Below are positions 50,735-59,119 of a stretch of DNA of 64,000 nucleotides, in pieces. Numbering within the stretch: position 1 is the first letter of the stretch; the number at the start of each line of letters is the position of its first letter. Source of the stretch: CATOSP01 sp965237775 (GTDB lineage: Bacteria > Chloroflexota > Dehalococcoidia > Lucifugimonadales > UBA3495); the NCBI GenBank assembly GCA_965237775.1, contig OZ250155.1, positions 3,906,001 through 3,970,000 of the forward strand. The letters run 5' to 3'. The notes under the pieces were generated by a model. The model saw only the letters and a list, made by a program, of their open reading frames with translations, ran no database searches and was not told the origin of the DNA. Made by a program: the position numbers and the translations under genes.

Positions 50735-51855
50735 TGTCGGACTACTCCTCCAATTCCTTGTTGTTTCATTGCCAGCAGCCTGGCGCGCAGCCTGCCCAAC
50801 CCGCCGGCCAGGGAAGTTAGGCCTAATTCTCCCCGGAAGAACCCCATAATTCCAGCCGGGAAGAGCAGCACCGCGCTGATGAACAGAGCTCCAAGGAAGA
50901 ATTGCCAGATCACCGGGAAAGACTCGCTCAAGCCGCTCTTGGCCGCGTTTACCAGTATAGCCCCAAGGACCGGGCCGGCCAGTGTGCCGCGGCCACCCAC
51001 GGCGACCCACACAGCAATTTCTATGGACTGCAGTATACCCATGCTGCTGGGGGATATTATTCCTACCTGTGGAACGAATAACGCCCCGGCGATGCCGGAT
51101 ATACCACCGGAAACCGCGAAAACCAGCGTCTTCATAATCGCCGGGTCGTATCCCATGAACCTGACCCGGTTCTCATCATCCCGCATGGCCATCATTACCC
51201 GGCCGAACCGCGATTCCACTACAACCCGTAGCACCAGGTAAATCAACGCCAGCGCACCCACCGTTATGAAGTAGAGCGCGAGCTGGGTGCTGGGTCCAAA
51301 CACCAAGAACCCGAATACTGTGCTGTAGTTGGTTATCCCGTTGGTGCCGCCGGTGTAGGGCTGCTGCCCAATAAACAGGATGCTGACGATCAACGCGAGG
51401 GCCTGGGTGATTAGCGCGAAGTAGACGCCGGTGATCCGGCTACGAAACACCAGATACCCCAGGCTTCCGGCCAACGCCGCGGGAAGTATGAACACCATCG
51501 GCAGGGCAAACCAGGCGTGGTTGAAGGGAGCTATGAAGAAGGGTAGCTGCTCCAACCCGCTCCAGAACATGAAGTCCGGCAGCTTCCCACCGGAGGCTTC
51601 CAGCTTCATGAACATGCCCATAGCGTAACCACCCAGGCCGAAGAAGACCCCGTGTCCCAGGCTCAACATTCCGGCGTAGCCCCAGATCAGGTTCAACGCC
51701 AGGGCCAGTATGGCGAAGGTGAGGAACTTGCCCAGCAACCCAAGCCGGAAGTCGGACAGGATTGCCGGCGCAGCCAACAACAGGGCAAACATCAAAAGGA
51801 GCGGGACCCATGAGGCCACGCGGGCGTTCCAGCTTCCGGGAAGGCGGGGCGTCAT
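50701..51855 (-). CDS. urtC: Urea ABC transporter permease UrtC
   Basis: The 384-residue LivM-type permease has about ten hydrophobic segments, with LNLIWGYAGMLSLGHGVFFGLGGYAMGMFMK, MAMRDDENRVRFMGYDPAIMKTLVF and GGRGTLAGPVLGAILVN. These match UrtC. It is 40 bp from urtB. Confidence 0.95.
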   Translation of the reverse strand: MTPRLPGSWNARVASWVPLLLMFALLLAAPAILSDFRLGLLGKFLTFAILALALNLIWGYAGMLSLGHGVFFGLGGYAMGMFMKLEASGGKLPDFMFWSGLEQLPFFIAPFNHAWFALPMVFILPAALAGSLGYLVFRSRITGVYFALITQALALIVSILFIGQQPYTGGTNGITNYSTVFGFLVFGPSTQLALYFITVGALALIYLVLRVVVESRFGRVMMAMRDDENRVRFMGYDPAIMKTLVFAVSGGISGIAGALFVPQVGIISPSSMGILQSIEIAVWVAVGGRGTLAGPVLGAILVNAAKSGLSESFPVIWQFFLGALFISAVLLFPAGIMGFFRGELGLTSLAGGLGRLRARLLAMKQQGIGGVVRQWTTTSFPWKV

Positions 51856-51895
51856 CTTGGCAGGCGCCGTGATGTAGAGAGATAACGCAAGTAAG

Positions 51896-52792
51896 CTATC
51901 GGCCCCGTACCCGGATCAGGCCGTCTGGCCGCCATTGAAGGAATAGGATCACCATCGCGAAGACCAGCACCTTGCCGACCACCGCAGTGGTCCCGAACTC
52001 GAACACCGTGTTCAGCATGCCGATTATCAACGCGGCGAGGATCGTGCCCGGGACCTGGCCGAGCCCGCCCAGAATCACGACGATGAATGCGTCCACGATG
52101 TAGAAGGTGCCCAGGGAAGGCCCGATTGGTCCTATGAGGGTGAGGGCGCAACCGGCTAGCCCGGCCAGTCCGGAACCCAGGGCGAAGGTCAGGTTGTCCA
52201 CCCGCCGGGTCGATACTCCCAGGCTGGACGCCATCTCGCGGTTTTGCATTACGGCTCTGGTGCGGCGGCCTTGGTTGGAACGGTACATGTACCAATATAG
52301 CCCCGTGATACACACGACTACCAGGGCGATGATGAACAACCGCTTTATGGGAAACACCAGGTCATCGGTTAGGTCGAGCGCGCCTCCGAGCCACAGAGGC
52401 GCGACCACCTGAACGTTGGGCGCTCCGAATATGGACCGCGCCAATTGCTGCAGGAAAATGCCTACGCCGACCGTCGCCAGCAACGTGTCGAGGGGCCTCC
52501 GGTAAAGAAACCGGATCAGGCAGGCTTCGACAAGCATTCCCACCGCGCCGGCCACAATGAAGGAAAGGGGAATCGCGAGCAGGAAGGTAACACTGGGTGA
52601 TACATCTCCGGTAATGCTCTGGGCCACCTGTTGCAGCGCGTACACCGTGTAGGCCCCCAGCATGATGAACTCTCCGTGGGCCAGGTTGATGACGTTCATC
52701 AACCCAAAAGAAAGCGCCAGTCCCAGGGCTATCAACAGCAAGATGGAGCTGAGGCTGAGGCCGTTGAAGAGTTGGAAAGCCCAGAATTCCAT
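51896..52792 (-). CDS. urtB: Urea ABC transporter permease UrtB
   Basis: The 298-residue LivH-type permease has LGLALSFGLMNVINLAHGEFIMLGAYTVYAL and the NREMASSLGVSTRRVDNLTFALGSGLAGLAG cytoplasmic loop, followed by GLGQVPGTILAALIIGMLNTVFEF. UrtB pairs with UrtC to form the channel. The gap of 280 bp from urtA contains a hairpin. Confidence 0.95.
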   Translation of the reverse strand: MEFWAFQLFNGLSLSSILLLIALGLALSFGLMNVINLAHGEFIMLGAYTVYALQQVAQSITGDVSPSVTFLLAIPLSFIVAGAVGMLVEACLIRFLYRRPLDTLLATVGVGIFLQQLARSIFGAPNVQVVAPLWLGGALDLTDDLVFPIKRLFIIALVVVCITGLYWYMYRSNQGRRTRAVMQNREMASSLGVSTRRVDNLTFALGSGLAGLAGCALTLIGPIGPSLGTFYIVDAFIVVILGGLGQVPGTILAALIIGMLNTVFEFGTTAVVGKVLVFAMVILFLQWRPDGLIRVRGR

Positions 52793-52980
52793 GCTCAGGT
52801 CACACTGTGTCTTTCAACGATTTGGTGAAACCGGTCTGCTCGACCTGTACTAGGTGATGGAGACAAGAGCCGCCTGGGACCGAAGCGGCTAATATTACGC
52901 TCCCCGCATACATTACTCTCGCTGCCAAAAATTGTCACCTTTGATGAGAGTGCGCCGACGGAGTATGGCATTCAATCATT

Positions 52981-53013
52981 GAGGCCGGGCGTTCTTGCGA
53001 ACACCCGGCCCTC
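52981..53013 (-). terminator. Intercistronic hairpin between urtA and urtB
   Basis: The arms GAGGCCGGGCGTTC and GAACACCCGGCCCTC form a near-perfect stem with a 4-nt loop and one bulge. It is 60 nt after the urtA stop and would favour the binding protein over the permeases. Confidence 0.6.
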
Positions 53014-53072
53014 ACCCACTAGCCCGCCCCAAGGAGGCGGAGGCGGACCCGGTTTCCGAGTTGCGGTTTCCC

Positions 53073-54386
53073 CTACTGGACTGCGTCTCTGAGGCCTGCG
53101 GCCCATTCGTAGGAATCCAGATAGGGATCGGGCACTACTGGCTCGCCTGAGTTCCAAATCTCATCGATCTGCCCATCGTCGCGGACCGAGCCGATGCGGA
53201 CCGTCTTGGCTACGTGCTGGTTGGAATCGTGAACGGTGACCAGCCCGCCGGGAGCCTGGAATTCCAAGCCCTTGGCGGCTTCCTTGACCTCCGCTACGCC
53301 GGTGCCGCCAGCCTTTTCGACTGCGTTGGCCCAGATGTACACGCCGAAATAACCAGCCTCGATGGGGTCGTCCGTAACCCTGTTCTCGCCGTACTTGGCC
53401 TTGAATGCCTCAACGAATTTAACGTTTTCAGGAGTGTCGGTGGTCTGGAAGTAGTTCCAGGCGACGAGGTGGCCCGCCATGTTGTCCGCGCCGATACCCG
53501 TGATCTCTTCCTCGGCTACGCTGACGGATACCGTGGGCAGGTCTTCAGGACTTATTCCGGCGTCCTTGAGCTGCTTGAAGAACGCCACGTTGGAGTCGCC
53601 GTTCAGGGTGTTGAACACCACGTCAGGATCGGCGGACTTGATCTTGGTAATGACCGTGCTGTACTCGGTGTGACCCAACGGAGTGTACTCTTCGCCAACC
53701 GCATCGAGTCCCGCCGCCTTCAACTGCTTGTTGATGATCAGGTTGGAAGTCCGGGGGAACACGTAGTCGGAACCCAGCAAATAGAACTTGGTCTTGCCCT
53801 GGTCCAGCAAGTATTGGACTGCGGGAACGATCTGCTGGTTGGTGGTGGCGCCGGTATAAAAGATGTTAGGTGAAGTCTCAAGACCTTCGTATTGGACCGG
53901 GTAGAATAGAAGACCGTCATTGGCCTCGAACACCGGAAGCATCGCCTTCCGGCTGGCGCTGGTCCAACCGCCGAAGACCACGGCGACTTCATCACTCTGG
54001 ATCAGCTTGCGAGCCTTCTCCGCGAAGGTGGGCCAGTCAGATGCGCCGTCTTCAATGACGTACTCGATCTGCTTTCCCATGACGCCGCCGGCCGCATTGA
54101 TCTCTTCGATTGCCAAAACGGTGGCGTCTTTGACGGCGGTCTCACTGATGGACATGGTGCCCGACAGTGAATGTAGTATTCCTACCTTGATGGTGTCTCC
54201 CTCAGAGGATTCCGCAGCGGGCGCGGCTTCCTTCATGGTCTCCGCGGGCGCCTGAGTGGCAGCCACTGGCGCGCTGGTGGCCGGGGTCGAGGAACAGGCC
54301 AGCACTGAGATTAAGAGCAGCGCCCCGAGGGCGACCTTGAAACAACCTGCGAGCCCACCGAGGCGGGACGGGAATAAACCACGCAT
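53073..54386 (-). CDS. urtA: Urea ABC transporter substrate-binding lipoprotein UrtA
   Basis: The protein has 437 residues from ATG 54386, which has AGGAGG about 9 nt upstream. The lipobox is S-V-L-A-C (Cys31). After a short Ala/Pro linker, DTIKVGILHSLSGTMSISETAVKDA and WTSASRKAMLPVFEANDGLLFYPVQYEG are diagnostic of urea-binding UrtA (amide-urea binding group). It is the first gene of the operon and divergent from an amidohydrolase gene. Confidence 0.95.
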   Translation of the reverse strand: MRGLFPSRLGGLAGCFKVALGALLLISVLACSSTPATSAPVAATQAPAETMKEAAPAAESSEGDTIKVGILHSLSGTMSISETAVKDATVLAIEEINAAGGVMGKQIEYVIEDGASDWPTFAEKARKLIQSDEVAVVFGGWTSASRKAMLPVFEANDGLLFYPVQYEGLETSPNIFYTGATTNQQIVPAVQYLLDQGKTKFYLLGSDYVFPRTSNLIINKQLKAAGLDAVGEEYTPLGHTEYSTVITKIKSADPDVVFNTLNGDSNVAFFKQLKDAGISPEDLPTVSVSVAEEEITGIGADNMAGHLVAWNYFQTTDTPENVKFVEAFKAKYGENRVTDDPIEAGYFGVYIWANAVEKAGGTGVAEVKEAAKGLEFQAPGGLVTVHDSNQHVAKTVRIGSVRDDGQIDEIWNSGEPVVPDPYLDSYEWAAGLRDAVQ

Positions 54387-54791
54387 GTTCTGAACTCCTC
54401 CTGATGACCCATATATGGGACTAAAATTTGCACGGCTGCTCCGGCTGACTTGGCGCATCGAATTTTGTGATTCGCGTGACGCCCGGCGGGGCCGGGACAA
54501 CTCCGGTGTGGATACTAAGCTAGTCCCGAACTGTTGCGTTCCGATTTCCGTAGTGTAAACGCTTTGTTAAATGACTCCGGGCGGTCGGCGGGGGTGAAGT
54601 TGCGGAGAGTGATATCCGAATCCCTGTCATTCGCAAGCTCCCTAATTGCTTTGTGCAATCACTGTGAGGCCTTAAATACCGCGTTATGTCAATCCACCTG
54701 CGGTGGGTATTTTCTTCGACCCCGGCTTAATATTGGGTTGTCTCGGCTATGTTATTATTGGGCCGTCCAAACCAGCCTCGGAGGTCTCAAC
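54387..54791. other. Divergent intergenic region upstream of urtA and amidohydrolase (405 bp)
   Basis: It holds the perfect palindrome at 54408-54419 and an imperfect one, ATTGC-TTTGT-GCAAT, at 54645-54659. No convincing -35/-10 pair was found for either direction. No coding sequence is supported. Confidence 0.6.
54408..54419. promoter_or_regulatory. 12-bp perfect palindrome in the urtA leader
   Basis: CCCATATATGGG is 22 bp upstream of the urtA start codon, next to the ribosome-binding site. It could be an operator for a nitrogen or urea regulator, or a short hairpin. Confidence 0.4.
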
Positions 54792-55808
54792 ATGCCCTTC
54801 GGAGATAATGATTGGCTAGCCCTGACCGATGAACCGGCCCTGGAGCCGGGGCTCCCCCTGTGTGACCCCCATCACCACTTCTGGGACGGACGGCCCGGAA
54901 GCATGCCCTACCAACGTTACTTGCTACACGAGCTGATGGGAGACCTGGACAGCGGGCACAACGTCCGGTCGACGGTATTTGTGGAAGCCCGCTCCATGTA
55001 CCGCCCAGACGGGCCCGTGGAGTTGCGTCCGGTCGGTGAAGTGGAGTTCGTTCAAGGTCTCGCCGCGGCCAGCGCCAGCGGCATCTATGGCGAGAGCCGG
55101 GCAGCGGCGGCGATCGTGGGACATGCCGACCTCAAGCTCGGCGAAGCAGTCGCCCCGGCCCTGGAAGCGTTGCAAGCGGCCAGCCCCAACCGCTTCAAGG
55201 GTATCCGGCACAACGTATCATGGAGCCCCGACCCGTCGCTGGACAACCGGGATATCCAGGGAGCGCTGGCAACCGATTCTTTCCGGGCGGGGGCGAGGGT
55301 CCTGGCTAGAATGGGGCTGTCCCTTGACTCCATGCTCTCATTCCCGCAACTTCCCGAGCTGGCCGACTTTGCCAGGGCTGTGCCCGAAGTCTCGATTATC
55401 CTCAACCACATGGGAGGCGTCAGCCGGTCGGGAATCTATTCCGGTAAGGATGACGAGGTCATTCCCGCGTGGCGGGAGGGAATCGCCGCCGTGGCTGCCT
55501 GTCCCAACGTGACCTGCAAGTTGGGCGGTATGGGTATGCCACGCTGGGGATTTGGATGGCACGCAAGGGAAGTCCCCATAGGTTCCGTGGAGCTAGCGGA
55601 GGAGATGGCCCCCTGGATGAATTACTGCATCGAGCAGTTCGGGCCGGACCGCTGCATGTTCGAGAGCAACTTCCCACCGGATAAGGTGTCCTTCTCATAT
55701 AACGTCATGTACAACGCCTTCAAGCGTCTCTCCCAGAGCTATACAGCCTCGGAGAGGGCGGACCTATTCCACAACACAGCGGCAAGGGTCTACCGAATCC
55801 AGACCTGA
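54792..55808 (+). CDS. Amidohydrolase family 2 (metal-dependent TIM-barrel) protein
   Basis: The protein has 338 residues from ATG 54792, which has GGAGG about 9 nt upstream. It has LCDPHHHFWDGRPG with the H-x-H metal ligands, STVFVEARSMYR, then KGIRHNVSWSPDP, SIILNHMGG and CMFESNFPPDKVSF, which holds a late Asp/Asn region. These are typical of PF04909 enzymes such as lactonases and decarboxylases. The substrate is unknown. It is divergent from the urea operon and has its own terminator. Confidence 0.85.
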   Translation: MPFGDNDWLALTDEPALEPGLPLCDPHHHFWDGRPGSMPYQRYLLHELMGDLDSGHNVRSTVFVEARSMYRPDGPVELRPVGEVEFVQGLAAASASGIYGESRAAAAIVGHADLKLGEAVAPALEALQAASPNRFKGIRHNVSWSPDPSLDNRDIQGALATDSFRAGARVLARMGLSLDSMLSFPQLPELADFARAVPEVSIILNHMGGVSRSGIYSGKDDEVIPAWREGIAAVAACPNVTCKLGGMGMPRWGFGWHAREVPIGSVELAEEMAPWMNYCIEQFGPDRCMFESNFPPDKVSFSYNVMYNAFKRLSQSYTASERADLFHNTAARVYRIQT

Positions 55809-55859
55809 GGACAGGCTCCAGGGCCATGACCTTAAGAGAATTGGCCCAAACCCCTTCAG

Positions 55860-55897
55860 AAAGACGCAACTCGCCTCTAGGGCAAGGTTGCGTCTTT
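55860..55897 (+). terminator. Rho-independent terminator of the amidohydrolase gene
   Basis: The 11-bp stem AAAGACGCAAC / GTTGCGTCTTT with a 16-nt loop is followed by CCTTTT. Confidence 0.85.
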
Positions 55898-56038
55898 CCT
55901 TTTGACAAATTACCGAGTAAGACCGCATCGGTTTCAACTGGATTCAGTAGCCCATACAACCATGGATTGAGCTCCAGCGACGTGGCGTATATGTACTCAA
56001 GACGCACAATTCGCCTGTATTAACAATTGTGTTACATG

Positions 56039-56067
56039 TTGACAGATACTTATACCTTGGATATGAT
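56039..56067 (+). promoter_or_regulatory. Strong sigma-70 promoter of the Fe(III)-binding gene
   Basis: TTGACA (56039-56044), exactly 17 nt, then TATGAT (56062-56067, five of six matches). The expected transcription start is near 56074, giving a leader of about 275 nt. Confidence 0.7.
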
Positions 56068-56100
56068 GTCGCCAATTTGATAAGTATGCACATATCCAAG
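56046..56100. promoter_or_regulatory. Two interleaved inverted repeats over the promoter
   Basis: ATACTTAT (56046-56053) is complementary to ATAAGTAT (56080-56087), and CTTGGATATG (56056-56065) to CATATCCAAG (56091-56100). The arms alternate A-B-A'-B'. The left arms cover the spacer and -10 box and the right arms lie in the early transcript, so they may be repressor operators. Confidence 0.6.
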
Positions 56101-56349
56101 AAGAGATAGGCAACCATGCCCCATCTATCGGATGTTACGTCAATCGGCAGGTATCTCCTTCTCTCCAGTGTCATGCGAGGCTGCTGTAGCCAACTTCCTC
56201 CGCCGTATCCGATTCAGATCGGTGAACACACTTGCGATGGGGGCGGTGGCTTACCGCGGAAGTGCGTCAACCCCATCTAACCCTAGACCATGAGCTCCAC
56301 CCTGAATCGCCGATATGTTCAGACTATTTCGATACATGAGAGGTCACTA

Positions 56350-57774
56350 ATGTTAAAGGTTAGCTCGCGCGGGAATTCCAAAAGTTTAGGCTTGCTTGTG
56401 GTATTTATCACAGCGCTGTTCATTCTAGCCTGCGGGTCCTCAGCCCAACCACAGGAGCAGCCCGCTCCTCAGGGTATAGACATGGAAAGCATCCGGTCGG
56501 CAGTACAAGACGCCGTGAACGAGTCGAACAAGGCCGCTCCCGCCCCCCAGGAGGCGCCCTCATCCCAGGAGATTAACTCCGCAGTGGAGAGAGCCGTAAC
56601 CGACGCGATGTCCACTGGGCTTCCGATGGTCCAGTCGGCGGTCTCGGAAGCCATGGCGGACAGCCCCAGCAGCGATGAAATTACGGTTATGATCGAGGCG
56701 GCCGTTTCGGACGCGATGGCCAAAGGTCTAAAGGCTGAAGACGTTGGCCCGCTGGTGGAGCAGGCGATAGCAGAAGCGGTGAAGCCGGGCATCACCGCCG
56801 AAGAGGTCGAGTCCCTGGTGTCCAAAGCCGTGGAACGCGCCTTGGCCCCCGGAAGACTTGTGATCTATTCAGGCCGCAGCAAGTCCCTCGTCGACCCAAT
56901 CATCCAACAGTTCGCCGAGACCACCGGCGTGGACGTGGCAGTTAAATACGCGAACACGCCCCAGTTATCAGCTACGATCCTGGAGGAGGGGAACAATAGC
57001 CCAGCAGACGTCTTCTTTGCCCAGGACCCGGGTGGACTCGGAGCGGTCGAAGGAATGCTGGCCAGCCTGCCCGACTCTATCCTCGACCAAGTACCCGATT
57101 GGGCGCACTCTCCACAAGGGCTCTGGGTGGGCATCTCGGGTCGCGCGCGGACCGTCGTCTACAACACCGAAAAGCTCACCGAAGACGATCTACCAAGCGA
57201 CATGTTCGGGTTCACCGACCCAAAGTGGAAAGGTCGTATCGGTTGGGCGCCAACTAACGCCTCGTTCCAAACGATGGTCACAGCCATGCGCGCCTTGTGG
57301 GGCGACGACCGGGCGCGGCTCTGGTTGCGGGGCATACAAGCCAACGAGCCCAGGGTATACCCCAAGAATACTCCCCAGGTCGCGGCAGCCGCAGCGGGGG
57401 AGATCGACGTTGGTTTCGTGAACCATTACTATCTGTTCCGCTTCCTGGCCGAGGAAGGGGAGGACTTCGCGGCCAGGAACTACCATCCTAGGGCCGGTGG
57501 CCCCGGGTCGGTAATCATGGTTGCGGGCGCCGGAATCCTTTCCTCTGCGGAGAATTCCGAGAATGCCGAGAGGTTCTTGAGCTTCATGCTGTCCAGGGTA
57601 GGCCAACAATATTTCGCCTCTCAGACATACGAATACCCCCTGGTCGAGGACGTGAAGACGCCAAGGGTGCTTATTCCCCTATCGGACATCAACTCCCCTC
57701 AGATAGCGCTTACGGGCCTGGCCGACCTCGCCGGGACCCAGCGGTTGCTCCGCGAAACCGGCGTCCTTCCCTAG
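56350..57774 (+). CDS. Fe(III) ABC transporter substrate-binding lipoprotein (FbpA-type) with helical-repeat stalk
   Basis: The protein has 474 residues from ATG 56350, which follows GAGAGG. The lipobox is F-I-L-A-C (Cys28). Residues about 40-175 are tandem helical units of the form S-x-E-I-x-x-x-V-x-x-A-V-x-D-A, then the binding domain starts at GRLVIYSGRSKSLVDPIIQQF. Y-Y in NHYYLFRFL corresponds to the iron-binding Tyr pair of FbpA/FutA proteins. The class II fold is unrelated to the FecB fold, yet the stalk is alike. No permease or ATPase gene follows. A hairpin (57799-57830) lies after it. Confidence 0.9.
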   Translation: MLKVSSRGNSKSLGLLVVFITALFILACGSSAQPQEQPAPQGIDMESIRSAVQDAVNESNKAAPAPQEAPSSQEINSAVERAVTDAMSTGLPMVQSAVSEAMADSPSSDEITVMIEAAVSDAMAKGLKAEDVGPLVEQAIAEAVKPGITAEEVESLVSKAVERALAPGRLVIYSGRSKSLVDPIIQQFAETTGVDVAVKYANTPQLSATILEEGNNSPADVFFAQDPGGLGAVEGMLASLPDSILDQVPDWAHSPQGLWVGISGRARTVVYNTEKLTEDDLPSDMFGFTDPKWKGRIGWAPTNASFQTMVTAMRALWGDDRARLWLRGIQANEPRVYPKNTPQVAAAAAGEIDVGFVNHYYLFRFLAEEGEDFAARNYHPRAGGPGSVIMVAGAGILSSAENSENAERFLSFMLSRVGQQYFASQTYEYPLVEDVKTPRVLIPLSDINSPQIALTGLADLAGTQRLLRETGVLP

Positions 57775-57798
57775 CGCTCAGGTCCCTCACCGGCAAAT

Positions 57799-57830
57799 AC
57801 CTGACGCCGAGCCACTTCCCGGCGTCAGGT
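57799..57830. terminator. Hairpin between convergent iron-binding and methyltransferase genes
   Basis: The 11-bp stem ACCTGACGCCG / CGGCGTCAGGT with a 10-nt loop may serve both convergent genes. Confidence 0.7.
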
Positions 57831-57884
57831 TAGGTTACTCCCTCATCGCCGGAACTCCGCAAGACCCGCCCCGCACTCGACGAG

Positions 57885-58628
57885 TCACCGCAGCGCTCCG
57901 CTAATCAACCACTCCCCAATCCCTTCCTGTCCCGGCAGGGCGATCAACTCCACATCAAAGCCTGACTCAGTTAGCAGGGACGTCCACACGCTGATGGGAA
58001 ACAGCCCCGTCACATGAACGTCCTTCTCCACCCGACTTGACCCGCGTTCCGTGATTTCGTAGGTGAACCAGGACTCTACCTGGGTGTCCGAGGGGTCCGG
58101 GTCGTGGAGCCGTTCCTCGGTAATCACCGCAATGTCCCCTTTGGCAGTCGACCAACGGATTACAGCTCCCTCACGGAAGGACTCGGCCACCATGTCCGGA
58201 GCGATTAGCGCAAGACCGCCTGGGCGCAAATGCAGCCGCGCGGTCTCGAAAGCGTCTCGCAGGTCGTCTTCGGTGAGCATGTAGGAGATCGCGTCGTGTA
58301 TCAGGACCGCGTCAAATAACCTCCCCAACCGGACCGTCCTCATGTCACCCAGATGATGATCGACCTCTGGATTCAATTTCCTGGACAGTTCCAGCATTCT
58401 GGGCGACACATCTACGGCCGAGGCTCGGTGATGAGGCGTCAGGTGGGACAGGTTGTGGCCTCCGCCAACCCCCAACTCCAACAGGTGATGCCGTCCCTGG
58501 CCAAGAGCGTCCTCAATGGCGCGCAGCCAATAGACCGCTTCCTCGGCGTAGTCCTCGCTGGGACTGATTACCGGCCACAGGTAGGCCAGTTCGTTATAGA
58601 GAAAAGTCCGCTCCATCGGGTTATCCAT
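57885..58628 (-). CDS. SAM-dependent methyltransferase (class I)
   Basis: The 247-residue protein has the Rossmann motif I LLELGVGGGHNLSHL, motif II SAVDVSPRMLELSRKL, motif III DAVLIHDAISYM and the post-motif LRPGGLALIAPD. The substrate is unknown. The N-terminus YNELAYLWPVISPSEDYAEE resembles small-molecule O- or N-methyltransferases. It is convergent with the iron-binding gene and the non-autonomous element lies about 100 bp upstream of it. Confidence 0.85.
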   Translation of the reverse strand: MDNPMERTFLYNELAYLWPVISPSEDYAEEAVYWLRAIEDALGQGRHHLLELGVGGGHNLSHLTPHHRASAVDVSPRMLELSRKLNPEVDHHLGDMRTVRLGRLFDAVLIHDAISYMLTEDDLRDAFETARLHLRPGGLALIAPDMVAESFREGAVIRWSTAKGDIAVITEERLHDPDPSDTQVESWFTYEITERGSSRVEKDVHVTGLFPISVWTSLLTESGFDVELIALPGQEGIGEWLISGALR

Positions 58629-58722
58629 CGGCCGCCTTTCTCACTCCCGCCCCACATAAATTGGGTCCCTTATTCGCGTCTCTGGTCACGAAGCATGATC
58701 GTTGTGAAGGAACGCTTGGGAC

Positions 58723-58730
58723 CCACGCCC
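58723..58730. repeat. 8-bp target-site duplication, left of the non-autonomous element
   Basis: CCACGCCC is repeated exactly at 59086-59093. Confidence 0.85.
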
Positions 58731-59085
58731 GTAACTGTTCAGACTTGATGTGTCCTTCCTACTCCAAGCTCGTCATTCCGGGCTTGACCCGGAATCCAGA
58801 AACCCTTGTAACCAGCGACTTTCACTACCATTGGCATTTCTGGATTCCCGCCTGCGGAGACCTTTGAATAATCCCCTCTCCCTCCGGGAGAGGGTTAGTG
58901 TGAGGGCGTCCTCCGTATCTGGGCGCACTCTGGATTCTCGCTTTCGCGGGAGTAGCGGAAGGTTACGCAAAGGTGTCCCTGCACGGGAATGACGGATTGC
59001 GGGGGCGGGACATGATAAGAGGATTATCACAGAGATGACCGATGTGAGATTCAGCCAATCCGCCTCATCGAGTCTGAACAGTCAC
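58731..59085. mobile_element. 355-bp MITE-like element with IS66-type ends
   Basis: The left end GTAACTGTTCAGACTTGATG (58731-58750) and the reversed right end GTGACTGTTCAGACTCGATG (59066-59085) match over 18 of 20 bp. Both share the GT(A/G)ACTGTTCAGA core with the two IS66 copies of this window. The element is flanked by the 8-bp direct repeat CCACGCCC, the same length as for the IS copies. It encodes no transposase, so it should move only with help from the IS. The interior holds inverted repeats: CGTCATTCCGGG near 58772 against CGGGAATGACGG near 58984, and a CCCTCTCCCTCCGGGAGAGGG hairpin (about 58875-58896, given here in part). Confidence 0.85.
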
Positions 59086-59093
59086 CCACGCCC
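59086..59093. repeat. 8-bp target-site duplication, right of the non-autonomous element
   Basis: CCACGCCC matches 58723-58730. Confidence 0.85.
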
Positions 59094-59119
59094 CTCCTCC
59101 ATCGACCGGTAGCTACCGG

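Larger units (their letters stand above)
55809..56349. other. Intergenic region upstream of the Fe(III)-binding gene (541 bp)
   Basis: It holds the amidohydrolase terminator, then an A/T-rich stretch with a strong promoter and inverted repeats, and about 270 nt of leader before the start codon. No gene is supported. Confidence 0.7.

Noticed and set aside
58750..58992. 80-codon open frame inside the non-autonomous element
   Set aside because: It reads through inverted repeats and is Arg/Ser-rich; it has no transposase motif.
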